A DNA stretch of 64,000 nt from Bubalus kerabau (GCF_029407905.1 NC_073641.1:15483001-15547000), one strand, 5' to 3'; shown: positions 35,650 through 46,696, counted from the stretch's first letter. Notes: generated by a model from the sequence alone, not told the origin. A program made the numbers and translations.

Positions 35650-35815
35650 TCTGAAACAAGACTGCTTGAATTAGGAATGGCTACTGTATAACCTTGGCCA
35701 AGTTACTGAATATCTATAAACATAAGCCTGAGCTCCCTCATCTCTAGAATAGGGACTATAATACTGTCTCATAGACTATTGGAAGGACTATGTAAGACAG
35801 TGCTCATAAATTGCT
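35650..35815 (+). mobile_element. MIR SINE
   Basis: The conserved MIR core is visible: ACCTTGGCCAAGTTACTGAA near 35692, then the CTCATCTCTAGAATAGGG-type segment and a decayed 3' part near 35800. This is an ancient mammalian SINE shared by all orders. Confidence 0.75.
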
Positions 35816-36301
35816 AGGCAGACTCAAACATGTTAGGTGTTATTAGTAGTGCAATTAAAATGCACTGATAATATTTACCATGCTGCCCCCACTTCTAAGG
35901 TGGCCATACAGTGTATCATCCAACACAGAACACTTTTGAGAGTGAAAACAGACAATAATAATTACACGGGGACAAGAAATGTAAAACCAGGACTGTTCTG
36001 GGCCAACTGAGGCAAATAGTCACCTTAATAATTTCCAACTTTATTACCATATTCTGATACACTTCCCCTCTCAGGTCTTCCCTGATATGAATCACAATCT
36101 GTTTCAATTATATCACAATATGCACACTTCTTTCTAAATGCTAACAGTGTTAACAGTGTCAACAAAAGAAAAGATTAAATACTGCTGCTTATTGTCCTCC
36201 CATGCAGGCTTTCACTTAGTATTTCCTTTGGGTAATGAAATTGCTGTTCTCCTACTCCTTTAAGGCCACTTATAACTTTACATTTTTTTCTATGCATGTG
36301 T
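35816..36301. other. Unassigned sequence
   Basis: Nothing recognised. Confidence 0.35.
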
Positions 36302-36512
36302 GCATGCTGATGCTTCAGTCGTGTCTGACTCTTTGCAACCCCATGGACGGTAGCCTGCCAGGCTCCTCTGTACATCCTCCAGGCAAGAATACTGGAGTGG
36401 GTTGCCATTTCCTACTCCAGGGGATCTTTCCCACCCAGGAATCAAAGCTGTGTCTCCTGCTACTCCTACATTGCAGGCAGATTCTTTACCGCTGAGCCAC
36501 TGGGGAAGCCCT
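36302..36512 (-). mobile_element. Bov-tA SINE
   Basis: Reverse copy from TGCTGATGCTTCAGTCGTGT to the tRNA-like end GAGCCACTGGGGAAGCCC. The internal segment CTCCTACATTGCAGGCAG is typical. Confidence 0.9.
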
Positions 36513-37467
36513 TTTTTTCTATAGTACTTAAAAAAAAACAAAACTGTTTAACATCAAATATGCCAAAAAAAAAAAAAAATAGCCAGTACATGGGTATTAA
36601 GCATAACTTGAGATGTAGGATAAGGCTAAATGCCCTGCTCTGAAATGCCAACTGTGTTTCATAAAACCTTGTTTTTGTTTGTTTTTCAGTTAAGCAGCAA
36701 ATTATTCCTATATCAAAGTAAAATATCATCTCTATTTGTTGATGATGGCCATATAATCAGAATACTGAATAAATCTCACCTAAATCTAGCTTAATCAGTA
36801 TTTGGAAAATAATGTATCTCAATTGAATTTTCTATAATAATTCTGAATATACTTTAACTCATACTTTCTTCCTTTGGAAAGAAATTTATTTTCTGGGAAT
36901 TGACTGCAACTATCCTTCAAAAATGCTCATCTGGATAGCATATTTTTAAATGTTTCTTCTCTGTTTTCCTTGTCCAATCTCTGTTTTTATGCCATTAAAT
37001 TTATGTCAACCATCAGATCATAGAGTATTCTAGTGCTCTTAGTTTTTAATTACTTTTAATTTTCTTGTTCTTCCATTTTTTCCTTTAAAACAGATGCCAC
37101 ATTTCTCTTCCTTCTATCTTGGGGAACCTCCCTTTGAGGGTTTTTGTTTTCCTATACAAATCTTTATATGGTACATTTTTCATATTTCCTGCTATACCAC
37201 ATACCAAACTACTAATAAAAATGTCATTTCTTTTTAAAAGGTTTGCACTTCTTTACGAAGAAGTAAATATATTGAGAAGAAATAGCCTTCAAATATTTTA
37301 TAATTTTCAATGTAATTTTTCTTTTTCATTCTTGACATTTTATTTCATTTACCTGATTTCTAGCAACCCTTAGTCATAGACAACTGATATTTCTATTTTG
37401 TCTTACTTAATAATGAAACCTAGACTATAGATTCTTTCTTGTCAATATTGTCATCTTTTAGAAAAGT
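36513..37467. other. Unassigned AT-rich sequence
   Basis: A-runs near 36530 and 36566-36579. No gene or confident repeat. Confidence 0.35.
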
Positions 37468-37645
37468 TCTGGCAGAGGCATTAGCATTTACTAGCTGGTG
37501 ACCTTGGAAAAATCATTTAATCATGTGCAATAGTTCATGATCTATCAAATGGAAAATAAAGCTCTGTCTTATCTACCTCGTAGGGTTACTGTGGGCACCA
37601 AATGAGATGATGGACTTGAAAGCATACTATATAAACAAAAGCTAT
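37468..37645 (+). mobile_element. MIR SINE
   Basis: The MIR core GCATTTACTAGCTGGTGACC near 37484 is followed by TACCTCGTAGGGTTACTGTG near 37574 and AATGAGATGATGGACTTGAA. Confidence 0.78.
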
Positions 37646-37795
37646 TTTTTTCTCTTACATCAATAGTGCTACATTTCATCGTTATCATCAAATAAAATAT
37701 CATAAGCCATATTCAGTGTCCATTGACTTAGTAGCTCTATGGTATGCATATTCTAGATTACATATTAAATGCAGTGTCTATTCTCTATAAAAAGT

Positions 37796-37980
37796 TCACC
37801 TGCAATGCAGGAGACACAGGAGATGCAAGTTCAATCCTTCGGTCAGGAAGATCCTCTGGAGAAGGAAACAGCAACCCACTCCAGTGTTCTTGCCTGAAAA
37901 ATCCCATGGACAGAGGAGCCTGGCAGGCTACAGTACAAAGGGTCACAAAGAGTCAGACATGACTGAGCAGCTAAACACAT
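37796..37980 (+). mobile_element. Bov-tA SINE, 5'-truncated
   Basis: It starts within the tRNA-like head (CACCTGCAATGCAGGAGAC) and ends GACTGAGCAGCTAAACAC. Flanks ATTCTCTATAAAAAGT (37780-37795) and ATTCTCTTTAAAAGT (37981-37995) form a slightly diverged duplication. Confidence 0.88.
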
Positions 37981-38253
37981 ATTCTCTTTAAAAGTCCATA
38001 TCCTGTAAGAGCAGGTAGATATAAACTCATCAAATTTTATATAAAAATTTAAGACATTTATTCCAATGCCAAAAATTCAGTTTTAATAGTTTAGACACTG
38101 GCTAGATTTTACACTATGAAAATGTCGCTAGGCAAATTAGAAGTGATAGTTTCAGGGAGAATGTTTGGCCTACTTAAAGAAAATAAGCTTTTGAAACTTT
38201 AGAATCTAAGAATTTTCAGTAGTGTTTGAATATGCAGGAAGTAGACCTTAGAA

Positions 38254-39534
38254 CTGCACTCATCTCACACATTAGTAAAGTAATGCTCAAAATTCTCCAA
38301 GCCAGGCTTCAGCAATACGTGAACCGTGAACTTCCAGTTGTTCAAGCTGGTTTTAGAAAAGGCAGAGGAACCAGAGATCAAATTGCCAACATCCGCTGGA
38401 TCATAGAAAAAGCAAGAGAGTTCCAGAAAAACATCTATTTCTGCTTTATTGACTATGCCAAAGCCTTTGACTGTGTGGATCACAATAAACTGTGGAAAAT
38501 TCTGAAAGAGATGGGAATACCAGACCACCTGACCTGCCTCTTGAGAAATCTGTATGCAGGTCAGGAGGCAACATTAGAACTGGACATGGAACAACAGACT
38601 GGTTCCAAATAGGAAAAGGAGTACGTCAAGAATGTATATTGTCACCCTGCTTATTTAACTTATATGCAGAGTACATCATGAGAAACGCTGGGCTGGAAGA
38701 AGCACAAGCTGGAATCAAGATTGCCGGGAGAAATATCAATAACCTCAGATATGCAGATGACACCACCCTTATGGCAGAAAGTGAAGAGGAACTAAAACGC
38801 CTCTTGATGAAGGTGAAAGAGGAGAGTGAAACAGTTGGCTTAAAATTCAACATTCAGAAAACGAAGATCATGGCATCCGGTCCCATCACTTCATGGGAAA
38901 TAGATAGGGAAACAGTGGAAACAGTGTCAGACTTTATTTTTTTGGACTCCAAAATCACTACAGATGGTGACTGCAGCCACAAAATTAAAAGACGCTTACT
39001 CCTTGGAAGAAAACTTATGACCAACCTAGATAGCATATTGAAAAGCAGAGACATTACTTTGCAAACAAAGGTCCATCTAGTCAAGGCTATGGTTTTTCCA
39101 GTGGTCATGTATGGATGTGAGAGGTGGACTGTAAAGAAGGCTGAGCGCCGAAGAATTGATGCTTTTGAACTGTGGTGTTGGAGAAGACTCTTGAGAGTCC
39201 CTTGGACTGCAAGGAGATCCAAACAGTCCATTCTGAAGGAGATCAGCCCCGGGTGTTCTTTGGAAGGAATGATGCTAAAGCTGAAACTCCAGTACTTTGG
39301 TCACCTCATGCGAAGAGTTGACTCATTGGAAAAGTCTCTAATGCTGGGAGGGATTGGGGGCAGGAGGAGAAGGGGACGACAGAGGATGAGATGGCTGGAT
39401 GGCATCACTGACTCAATGGACGTGAGTCTGAGTGAACTCCAGGAGTTGGTGATGGACAGGGAGGCCTGGCATGCTGCGATTCATGGGGTGGCAAAGAGTC
39501 GGACACGACTGAGCAACTGAACTGAACTGAACTG
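38254..39534 (+). mobile_element. BovB LINE, RT domain to 3' end
   Basis: A perfect 11-bp duplication AGACCTTAGAA (38243-38253 and 39535-39545) brackets the element. It encodes the reverse transcriptase from the palm region (QAGFRKGRGTRDQIANI near 38345; FIDYAKAFDCVDHNK near 38448) through RYADDT (YADD core near 38753) to the BovB C-terminus. A small deletion near 38570 shifts the frame between two long open segments, so the copy is dead although otherwise well preserved. No endonuclease region is present. Confidence 0.95.
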
Positions 39535-39545
39535 AGACCTTAGAA

Positions 39546-39825
39546 GGCAATGGCACCCCACTCCAGTACTCTTGCCTGGAAAATCCCATGGACGGAGGAG
39601 CCTGGTGGGCTACAGTCCATGGGGTCGCTAAGAGTCGGACACGACTTAGCAACTTCACTTTCACTTTTCACTTTCATGTATTGGAGAAGGAAATGGCAAC
39701 CCACTCCAGTGTTCTTGCCTGGAGAATCCCAGGGACGGGGGAGCCTGGTGGGCTGCCGTCTATGGGGTCCCGCAGAGTCGGACAGGACTGAAGCGACTTA
39801 GCAGCAGCAGCAGCAGCAGCAGCAG
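39546..39825 (+). mobile_element. Bov-A2 SINE abutting the BovB
   Basis: Plus-strand dimer starting GGCAATGGCACCCCACTCC, ending in a run of about eight CAG units. Its 5' end touches the right-hand duplication of the preceding BovB with no spacer. Confidence 0.93.
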
Positions 39826-39849
39826 AACCATAATTAGAGCCCAGTTCTC

Positions 39850-40180
39850 TTCCTGCCAGGATGTGTTTAGTGTGTATCACTTTGGCAGCACAGAGAAACT
39901 GCAACATGAAAAGACACTGTAAACAAAGTTAAAAGACAAATGGCAGTTTGAGAGAAAATATATATAAGAAAGAATAACTAACATCCATTATATGTAAAGA
40001 GTTCTTATAATTCTAGAAGAAGGTAACAATCCAATATAGAAGTATTTACAAAATATATAAACCCACCAATACACATACACACAAAATACAAAAAGGAATG
40101 AACTTTTGAAACATGTAAGGGCCCTGAAAAGCAGGTGAAGAGAAACTCCAATTAAAAACCAGCATAACTGAAACCCTAGC
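39850..40180 (+). mobile_element. Old L1 fragment
   Basis: Decayed L1 ORF2 similarity: CATGAAAAGACACTG near 39905, GAGAAAATATATATAAG near 39951, then TAACATCCATTATATGTAAAGAG near 39979 and the AAACTCCAATTAAAAACCAG segment near 40143. Confidence 0.6.
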
Positions 40181-40292
40181 TAGGTCTTGCTGTTGTTACT
40201 GTAGTTGGGGTGATAGTTCATTTTCAGTGAGCAAAAGGAACTCCAGTTTGATGCATCAAAGGGCGCTCCTGTGACCTTGATCTTGAGCCAAT

Positions 40293-40567
40293 CTGCTGCT
40301 GCTGCTGCTAAGTCGCTTCAGTCGTGTCCGACTCTGTGCGACCCCATAGACGGCAGCTCACCAGGCTCCCCCATCCCTGGGATTCTCCAGGCAAGAACAC
40401 TGGAGTGGGTTGCCATTTCCTTCTCCAATGCAGGAAAGTGAAAAGTGAAAGTGAAGTCGCTCAGTCGTGTCTGACTCTTAGGGACCCAATGGACTGCAGC
40501 CTACCAGGTTCCTCCGCCCATGGGATTTTCCAGGCAAGAGTACTGGAGTGGGGTGCCATTGCCTTCT
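40293..40567 (-). mobile_element. Bov-A2 SINE
   Basis: Reverse dimer from the CTGCTGCTGCTGCTAAGTCG tail to its 5' end at CCATTGCCTTCT. The BovB at 40568 is inserted at this 5' end and duplicates ATTGCCTTCT. Confidence 0.93.
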
Positions 40568-41783
40568 CAGATCAGATCAGATCAGATCAGTCGCTCAGTC
40601 GTGTCTGACTCTTTGCGACCCCATGAACCGCAGCACGTCAGGCCTCCCTGTCCATCACCAACTCCCAGAGTTCACTCAGACTCACGTCCACCGAGTCATC
40701 GATGCCATCCAGCCATCTCATCCTCTGTCATCCCCTTCTCCTCCTGCCCCCAATCCCTCCCAGCATCAGAGACTTTTCCAATGAGTCAACTCTTCGCATG
40801 AGGTGGCCAAAGTACTGGAGCTACAGCTTCAGCATCATTCCTTCCAAAGAAATCCCAGGGCTGATCTCCTTCAGAATGGACTGTTTGGATCTCCTTGCAG
40901 TCCAAGGGACTCTCAAGAGTCTTCTCCAACACCACAGTTCAAAAGCATCAATTCTTCGGCGCTCAGCCTTCTTCACAGTCCACCTCTCACATCCATACAT
41001 GACCACAGGAAAAACCATAGCCTTGACTAAACGAACCTTTGTTGGCCAAGTAATGTCTCTGCTTTTGAATATGCTATCTAGGTTGGTCATAACTTTCCTC
41101 CCAAGGAGTAAGCGTCTTTTAATTTCATGGCTGCAGTCACCATCTGTAGTGATTTTGGAGCCCAGAAAAATAAAGTCTGACACTGTTTCCACTGTTTCCC
41201 TATCTATTTCCCATGAAGTGGTGGGACCGGATGCCATGATCTTTGTTTTCTGAATGTTGAGCTTTAAGCCAACTTTTTCACTCTCCACTTTCACTTTCAT
41301 CAAGAGGCTTTTGAGTTCCTCTTCACTTTCTGCCATAAGGGTGGTGTCATCTGCATATCTGAGGTTATTGATATTTCTCCCAGCAATCTTGATTCCAGTT
41401 TGTGTTTCTTCCAGTCCAGCGTTTCCCATGGTGTACTCTGCATATAAGTTAAATAAACAGGGTGACAATATACAGCCTTGATGAACTCCTTTTCCTATTT
41501 GGAACTAGTCTGTTGTTCCATGTCCAGTTCTAACTGTTGCTTCCTGACCTGCATACAAATTTCTCAAGAGGCAGATCAGGTGGTCTGGTATTCCCATCTC
41601 TCAGAATTTCCCGCAGTTTATTGTGATCCACACAGTCAAAGGCTTTGGCATAGTCAATAAAGCAGAAATAGATGTTTTTCTGGAACTCTCTTGCTTTTTC
41701 TATGATCCAGCAGATGTTGGCAATTTGATCTCTGGTTCCTCTGCCTTTTCTAAAACCAGCTTGAACATCAGGAAGTTCACAGT

Positions 41784-42875
41784 TCAGTTGAACGTTTCTA
41801 TGAAGACCTACAAGACCTTTTAGAACTAACACCCAAAAAAGATGTCCTTTTCATTATAGGGGACTGGAATGCAAAAGTAGGAAGTCAAGAAACACCTCGG
41901 GTAACAGGCCAATTTGGCCTTGGAATACGGAATGAAGCAGGGCAAAGACTAATAGAGTTTTACCAAGAAAATGCACTGGTCATAACAAACACCCTCTTCC
42001 AACAACACAAGAGAAGACTCTACACATGGACATCACCAGATGGTCAACACCGAAATCAGATTGATTATATTCTTTGCAGCCAAAGATGGAGAAGCTCTAT
42101 ACAGTCAGCAAAAACAAAACCAGGAGCTGACTGTGGCTCAGACCATGAACTCCTTATTGCCAAATTCAGACTTAAATTGAAGAAAGTAGGGAAAACCACT
42201 AGACCATTCAGGTATGACCTAAATCAAATCCCTTATGATTATACAATGGAAGTGAGAAATAGATTTAAGGGCCTAGATCTGATAGATAGAGTGCCTGATG
42301 AACTATGGAATGAGGTTCGTGACATTGTACAGGAGACAGGGATCAAGACCATTCCCATAGAAAAGAAATGCAAAAAAGCAAAATGGCTGTCTGGGGAGGC
42401 CTTGCAAATAGCTGTGAAAAGAAGAGAAGCAAAAAGCAAAGGAGAAAAGGAAATATATAAACATCTGAATGCAGAGTTCCAAAAAATAGCTAGAAGAGAT
42501 AAGAAAGCCTTCCTCAGCGATCAATGCAAAGAAATAGAGGAAAACAACAGAATGGGAAAGACTAGGGATCTCTTCAAGAAAATCAGAGATACCAAAGGAA
42601 CATTTCATGCAAAGATGAGCTCAATAAAGGACAGAAATGGTATGGACCTAACAGAAGCAGAAGATATTAAGAAGAGATGGCAAGAATACACAGAAGAACT
42701 GTACAAAAAAGATCTTCACGACCCAGATAATCACCATGGTGTGATCACTGACCTAGAGCCCGACATCCTGGAATGTGAAGTCAAGTGGGCCTTAGAAAGC
42801 ATCACTACGAACAAAGCTAGTGGAGGTGATGGAATTCCGGTTGAACTATTCCAAATCCTGAAAGATGATGCTTGA
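41784..42875 (+). pseudogene. BovB endonuclease-RT frame, inverted 5' part, uninterrupted for about 364 codons
   Basis: The frame is open without a stop from the inversion junction to a TGA at 42873. Early residues carry the APE-endonuclease C-terminal signatures IIGDWNAKVG (near 41850), NQIDYIL (near 42056) and SDHELLIAKF (near 42138). A lysine-rich linker and the start of the RT (ASGGDGIPVELF near 42817) follow. The frame ends by a small deletion at the DDA(V) position. The endonuclease N-terminus and the RT palm are not joined to it because of the inversion, so it is a fragment of a retrotransposon protein, not a host gene. Only the part from 42177 has an upstream ATG. Confidence 0.85.
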
Positions 42876-43020
42876 AAGTGCTGCACTCAACATGCCAGCA
42901 AATTTGGAAAACTCAGCCGTGGCCACAGGACTGGAAAAGGTCAGTTTTCATTCCAATCCCAAAGAAAGGCAATTCCAAAGAATGCTCAAACTACTGCACA
43001 ATTGCACTCATCTCACATGC

Positions 43021-43290
43021 ATGGCACCCCACTCCAGTATGCTTGCTTGGAGAATCCCATGGACAGAAGAGCCTGGTGGGCTACAGTCCATGGGGTCGCT
43101 AAGAGTCGGCCACGACTGAGCGACTTCACTTTCACTTTTCACTTTCATGCATTGGAGAAGGAAATGGCAACCCACTCCAGTGTTCTTGCCTGGAGAATCC
43201 CAGGGACGGTGGAGCCTGATGGGCTGCTGTCTATGGGGTCTCACAGAGTCGGACACGACTGAAGCGACTTAGCAGCAGCAGCAGCAGCAG
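43021..43290 (+). mobile_element. Bov-A2 SINE nested in the BovB
   Basis: Plus-strand dimer (start ATGGCACCCCACTCCAGTAT, tail of CAG units) flanked by CACATGC at 43014-43020 and 43291-43297. BovB continues on both sides (CTCATCTCACATGC before, TAGTAAAGTAATAC after). Confidence 0.93.
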
Positions 43291-43349
43291 CACATGCTAG
43301 TAAAGTAATACTTAAAATTCTCCAAGCCAGGCTTCAGCAATTGCCTTCT

Positions 43350-43631
43350 AATGACAAGTAAATGGGCATTAAACTCAGTGAAACATGGTTCCAGAAGCTA
43401 GACACAATATTTCTGGCATCCCTGTCCATGAATGTGTGCAGAGAAGCCCAGCATCATCACACCAAAAGGGTCAGGCCTCGGCTCACACTTGCAAGCCCCT
43501 CTTGCAGCATATTCCCCTAGGCCAGACCACCAGACTTCTGGATATGTATCTGCCACAGTTTGCCAAATTTCAAAGATTGTATACTTTGGAAGCCATGGAT
43601 TTTAAGATTTTAGTTTCTGCAAATATGGGCC
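43350..43631. other. Unassigned sequence
   Basis: Slightly higher GC than the surroundings. An 85-codon frame from 43385 has no recognisable domain. Confidence 0.35.
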
Positions 43632-43642
43632 GAACGTGGTGA

Positions 43643-43841
43643 AAGTGAAGTCGCTCAGTCGTGTCCGACTCCTTGCGACCCCATGGACTGCAGCACACCA
43701 GGCTCCTCCGTCCAAGGGATTCTCCAGGCAAGAATACTGGAGTGGGTTGCCATTTCCTTCTCCAAGGGATCTTCCTGACCCAGGGATTGAACTCAGGTCT
43801 CCCGCATTGCGGGCAGATGCTTTAACCTCTGAGCCACCAGG
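43643..43841 (-). mobile_element. Bov-tA SINE
   Basis: Reverse copy (AAGTGAAGTCGCTCAGTCGT to GAGCCACCAGG) between GAACGTGGTGA (43632-43642) and GAACATGGTGA (43842-43852), an 11-bp duplication with one mismatch. Confidence 0.92.
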
Positions 43842-43904
43842 GAACATGGTGAGATGGTAGCAAATTGTCCTAGCAAATTGAAAGTGCTGTTTGGGCGAGT
43901 GGTA

Positions 43905-44380
43905 ATAAATTAGAAGCTTGGGATTAACAGGCTTCCCAGGTGTTTCAAGTAGTAAAGAATCTGTCTGCAATGCAGGAGACACAGGAGACATGAGCTTGTT
44001 CACTGGGTCAGGAAGATTCCCTGGAGGAGGAAATGGCAACCCATTCCAGTATTCTTGCCTGAAATATCCCATGGACAGAGGAGCCTGGTGGACTGCAGTC
44101 CATAGGGTTGCAAAGAGCTGGACATGACTGAGCACACACACATACACACACAAACACATGGGATTAACATATACACACCACTATGTATAAAACAGATAAT
44201 CAACAAGGACCTAATGCAGAGCACAAGGAACTATACTCAATATCTTGTAATAACCTATAATGGAAAAGAATCTGAAAAACGAAAAAGAACATATGTGCAT
44301 ATCCATATCCGAATTACTTTGCTGTTCATCTGAAACTAACACAATATTGTAAGTCAACTATACTTCAATTAAAAAAAAAA
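43905..44380 (+). mobile_element. L1 3' end with nested Bov-tA
   Basis: L1 3' UTR/tail sequence (ATTAACATATACACACCACT near 44163, CCTATAATGGAAAAGAATCT near 44253) ends in an A-run near 44370-44380. The part before 43930 joins in register when the SINE is removed. Confidence 0.85.
43930..44158 (+). mobile_element. Bov-tA SINE nested in L1
   Basis: The head GGCTTCCCAGGTGTTTCAAG, body and AC-rich tail are bracketed by a perfect 11-bp duplication TGGGATTAACA (43919-43929 and 44159-44169). Confidence 0.93.
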
Positions 44381-44701
44381 ATTCAAATGCTGTTTGTGTA
44401 GTGAGTTTAAGGCCCTGAAAGAAATTAATCCCCAGTTCCCCTAGGTCCCTGGAATACGGTTCTGTTGGGGCTGGAGAACCCTGTGAAGGATCAAGTGCAA
44501 GAATAGCACAGGAGAGAGGAAAGGAACAAAAGGAAGCCTCTCTTCTGCTCTGTAAGGGGGACTCTCAACCATTCACACTTCTTGAACTTGCTTCCTGCCA
44601 ACAATTATAAAGACAAGTAATAGAGACAAAATGTGGAATCAGGTAGGAGTAATTGAGAAAAAAGTAGGCTTAAAATAATTCCTTAAAAAAGACTGATGCA
44701 G

Positions 44702-45008
44702 GAGCTTCCCTGGTGGCTCAGTGGTAAAGAATCTGCCTGCCAATGCAGGGGACTTGGGTTCCATCCCTGGTCCTGGAAGATCCCACATGCTGCTGAGCAA
44801 CTAAGCCCATGTACCACAACTCCTGAGCCTGTGTTCTAGAGCCCGGGAGCTGTAACTACTGAGTCCACGTTCGACAAGAGAAACCTTTGCAATGAGAAAC
44901 CGGCACATTGCAACTAGATGTAGCCCCCGCTCGCCACGACTAAAGAAAAGCTTAAGGTAATGAAGACCCAGCACAGCCATAAATAAATAGATAATTTAAA
45001 AAAAAAAG
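44702..45008 (+). mobile_element. CHR-2-type SINE, long form
   Basis: Head GCTTCCCTGGTGGCTCAGTG, internal GGTTCCATCCC, long body, end GAAGACCCAGCACAGCC and A-run. Similar AAAAAAGAC...ATGCA flanks on both sides suggest a target-site duplication. Confidence 0.88.
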
Positions 45009-45274
45009 ACAAATGCACACCTAAAACTAGGAATACTAGGAATAAGTAAAATATTTTTAAAAGATTGAAATGTTTGTATGAAACAACAGATTAAGGGAGA
45101 AGAAAAATGAGAGTTAAAAACCACTAGAAAGAGCAAGTAGAGAAAAAAAATTTTGTTTAAACTCTCCTAAAAGCCAGAAAATCAGATTCATTTAATATAT
45201 TATATATGGGGGGGGTAGTTAAAAAAATCACACTGACAGTAAGAGGAGTGTGGGTAAACTAAAATAGAGTCTAG

Positions 45275-45395
45275 GGAATCCCTGGCGGTCCAGGATTCTG
45301 AGCTTCCACTGCAGGGGGCAGGGCTTCAATCCCTGGTGGTGGAAATAAGATCCCACAAGCAATCCACTGGTGTGGCCAAAAGAATTTAAAAACAA
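45275..45395 (+). mobile_element. CHR-type SINE, short
   Basis: Head GGGAATCCCTGGCGGTCCAG, body GGAAATAAGATCCCACAAGC and A-rich end. Confidence 0.82.
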
Positions 45396-45639
45396 AACAA
45401 AATTATAATATATCCCTTTATCCGTCTATCAATCAACAGTTTGTGAATTGGTTAAAAAAGAACAAAAACTTATAGAGACCATTCAGTTTCTGAGTGAGTC
45501 TGATATTCCCAGGAAATGGGGTCCTACTGCACCAGGAGCGCCCCGGGTAGAAAAGTCCTGGAACCAAGGGATACTCTGAAACTGCCTTGGGACACCTGGA
45601 GGCTTATGGCTCCCAAGTGTCCTTCTCAGCTACTTGTGG

Positions 45640-45790
45640 AAGCAAGTACAGTGTCATCTGTGGTTCCACTTCTGTGGGTAGGGAGAACCGACTCTCCTGT
45701 GCCATTTTATATAAGAGACTTGAGCATCTGCAGATTTGAGTATCAGCAGGCAGCCTGGAACCAGTCACCAACCACCCCCGCTCCCCCCCC
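45640..45790 (+). mobile_element. Tigger-type fragment, related to the element at 1191-1534
   Basis: GTGCCATTTTATATAAGAG (near 45699) followed by ACTTGAGCATCTGCAGATTT and CCTGGAACCAGTCACC is the right half of the same Tigger-derived element. It is followed by a C-run. Confidence 0.6.
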
Positions 45791-46415
45791 CCGGCAGACA
45801 CCAAGGGGTGACTATTTCTGACTCCTACAGCTGGTCCAGGAAGCACAGCCTGGTCTCCGAAACCTTCTCCCAAGCTCTCCACTCCCTCCTCTTCTTGAAT
45901 ACACCCTTATCAGAATAATAAATTATGTATCTAGTTAGTAGATAACCTCCTGCAAGATAACATAGGTAGGAAGTTGTAGAGCTGGAATATGAACCCTGCA
46001 ATCTGAGACTAAAGTGTTAAGTGCCAACTATTCAATTCTATGCAGTACTGTAAGTACTTTTAATACCTGTACCAATAGATTTTCCACATCATATAAAAGC
46101 CAACATTTTCACTTTTAGTCATGGGGGATTTTTTTTCTCTTGTAATTCACAAACTTCTGTAAAATAAAAACAAAAGCAGCTTTAATTTCATCTCGAAATA
46201 CTTCCTGTTTCTTTGTCTTCCTCTTCCTCTGCTCCTTTAAAACACAAGTTGGTCTCTTGCTTTTCTTCTCTTTGTTCTTTCTTTTATAAAGGCAATGTGT
46301 ACGTATTGCTGAAAAGCATACAAAATAAGTGGAAAATATCCTATCAAGTAGAGACTACTAAAAATAAGAACCTGATAATGGTGTTATTCAACTGCCTGGG
46401 TATAACTCTAGAGGC
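45791..46415. other. Unassigned sequence
   Basis: A weak inverted MIR may lie near 45950-46060. Otherwise nothing is recognised. Confidence 0.35.
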
Positions 46416-46696
46416 TACTGCTGCTGCTGCTGCTAAGTCGCTTCAGTCATGTCCGACTGTGTGCGACCCCATAAACGGCAGCCCAACAGGCTCCCCTGCC
46501 CCTGGGATTCCCCAGGCAAGAACACTGGAGTGGGTTGCTGTTTCCTTCTCCAATGCATGAAAATGAAAAGTGAAAGTGAAGTGGCCCAGTCGTGTCCGAC
46601 CCTTAGTGACCCCATGGACTGCAGCCTACCAGGCTCCTCCATCCATGGGATTTTCCAGGCAAGAGTACTGGAGTGGGTTGTCATTGCCTTCTCCAC
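46416..46696 (-). mobile_element. Bov-A2 SINE
   Basis: Reverse dimer from the CTGCTGCTGCTGCTGCTAAG tail to TCATTGCCTTCTCC. Flanking TCTAGAGGCT and TCTAGAAGCT suggest the target-site duplication. Confidence 0.92.

Larger units (their letters stand above)
40568..43339 (-). mobile_element. BovB LINE with 5' inversion (twin-priming structure)
   Basis: A 10-bp duplication ATTGCCTTCT (40558-40567 and 43340-43349) encloses a single insertion made of two oppositely oriented parts. Bases 40568-41780 are minus-strand BovB: 3' end, C-terminus, YADD RT core and QAGFRKGRGTRDQIANI. Bases 41781-43339 are plus-strand BovB: end of the endonuclease, linker and start of the RT. In consensus order the plus part ends (GCCAGGCTTCAGCAA) about ten bases before the minus part begins, so the inversion has almost no loss. 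A Bov-A2 later entered the inverted part. The 3' end carries a GATCT-type repeat tail. Confidence 0.93.

Noticed and set aside
39873..39905. U6 snRNA-like CACTTTGGCAGCACA
   Set aside because: Similarity stops after about 15 bases, and the sequence continues as decayed L1 (CATGAAAAGACACTG).
38254..41780. A single inverted segmental duplication explaining the mirrored BovB/Bov-A2 arms
   Set aside because: Each BovB has its own target-site duplication of different sequence and length, so separate insertions fit better. Arm identity was not computed.
42177..42875. A 232-codon frame that looks like a novel host gene
   Set aside because: It is the linker and RT start of BovB, in frame with endonuclease motifs upstream and lying inside a bracketed insertion.
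2349..46696. CAG/CTG triplet runs as possible expansion-type repeats
   Set aside because: All the runs I examined are the tails of Bov-A2 SINEs. They are short and have the expected position.
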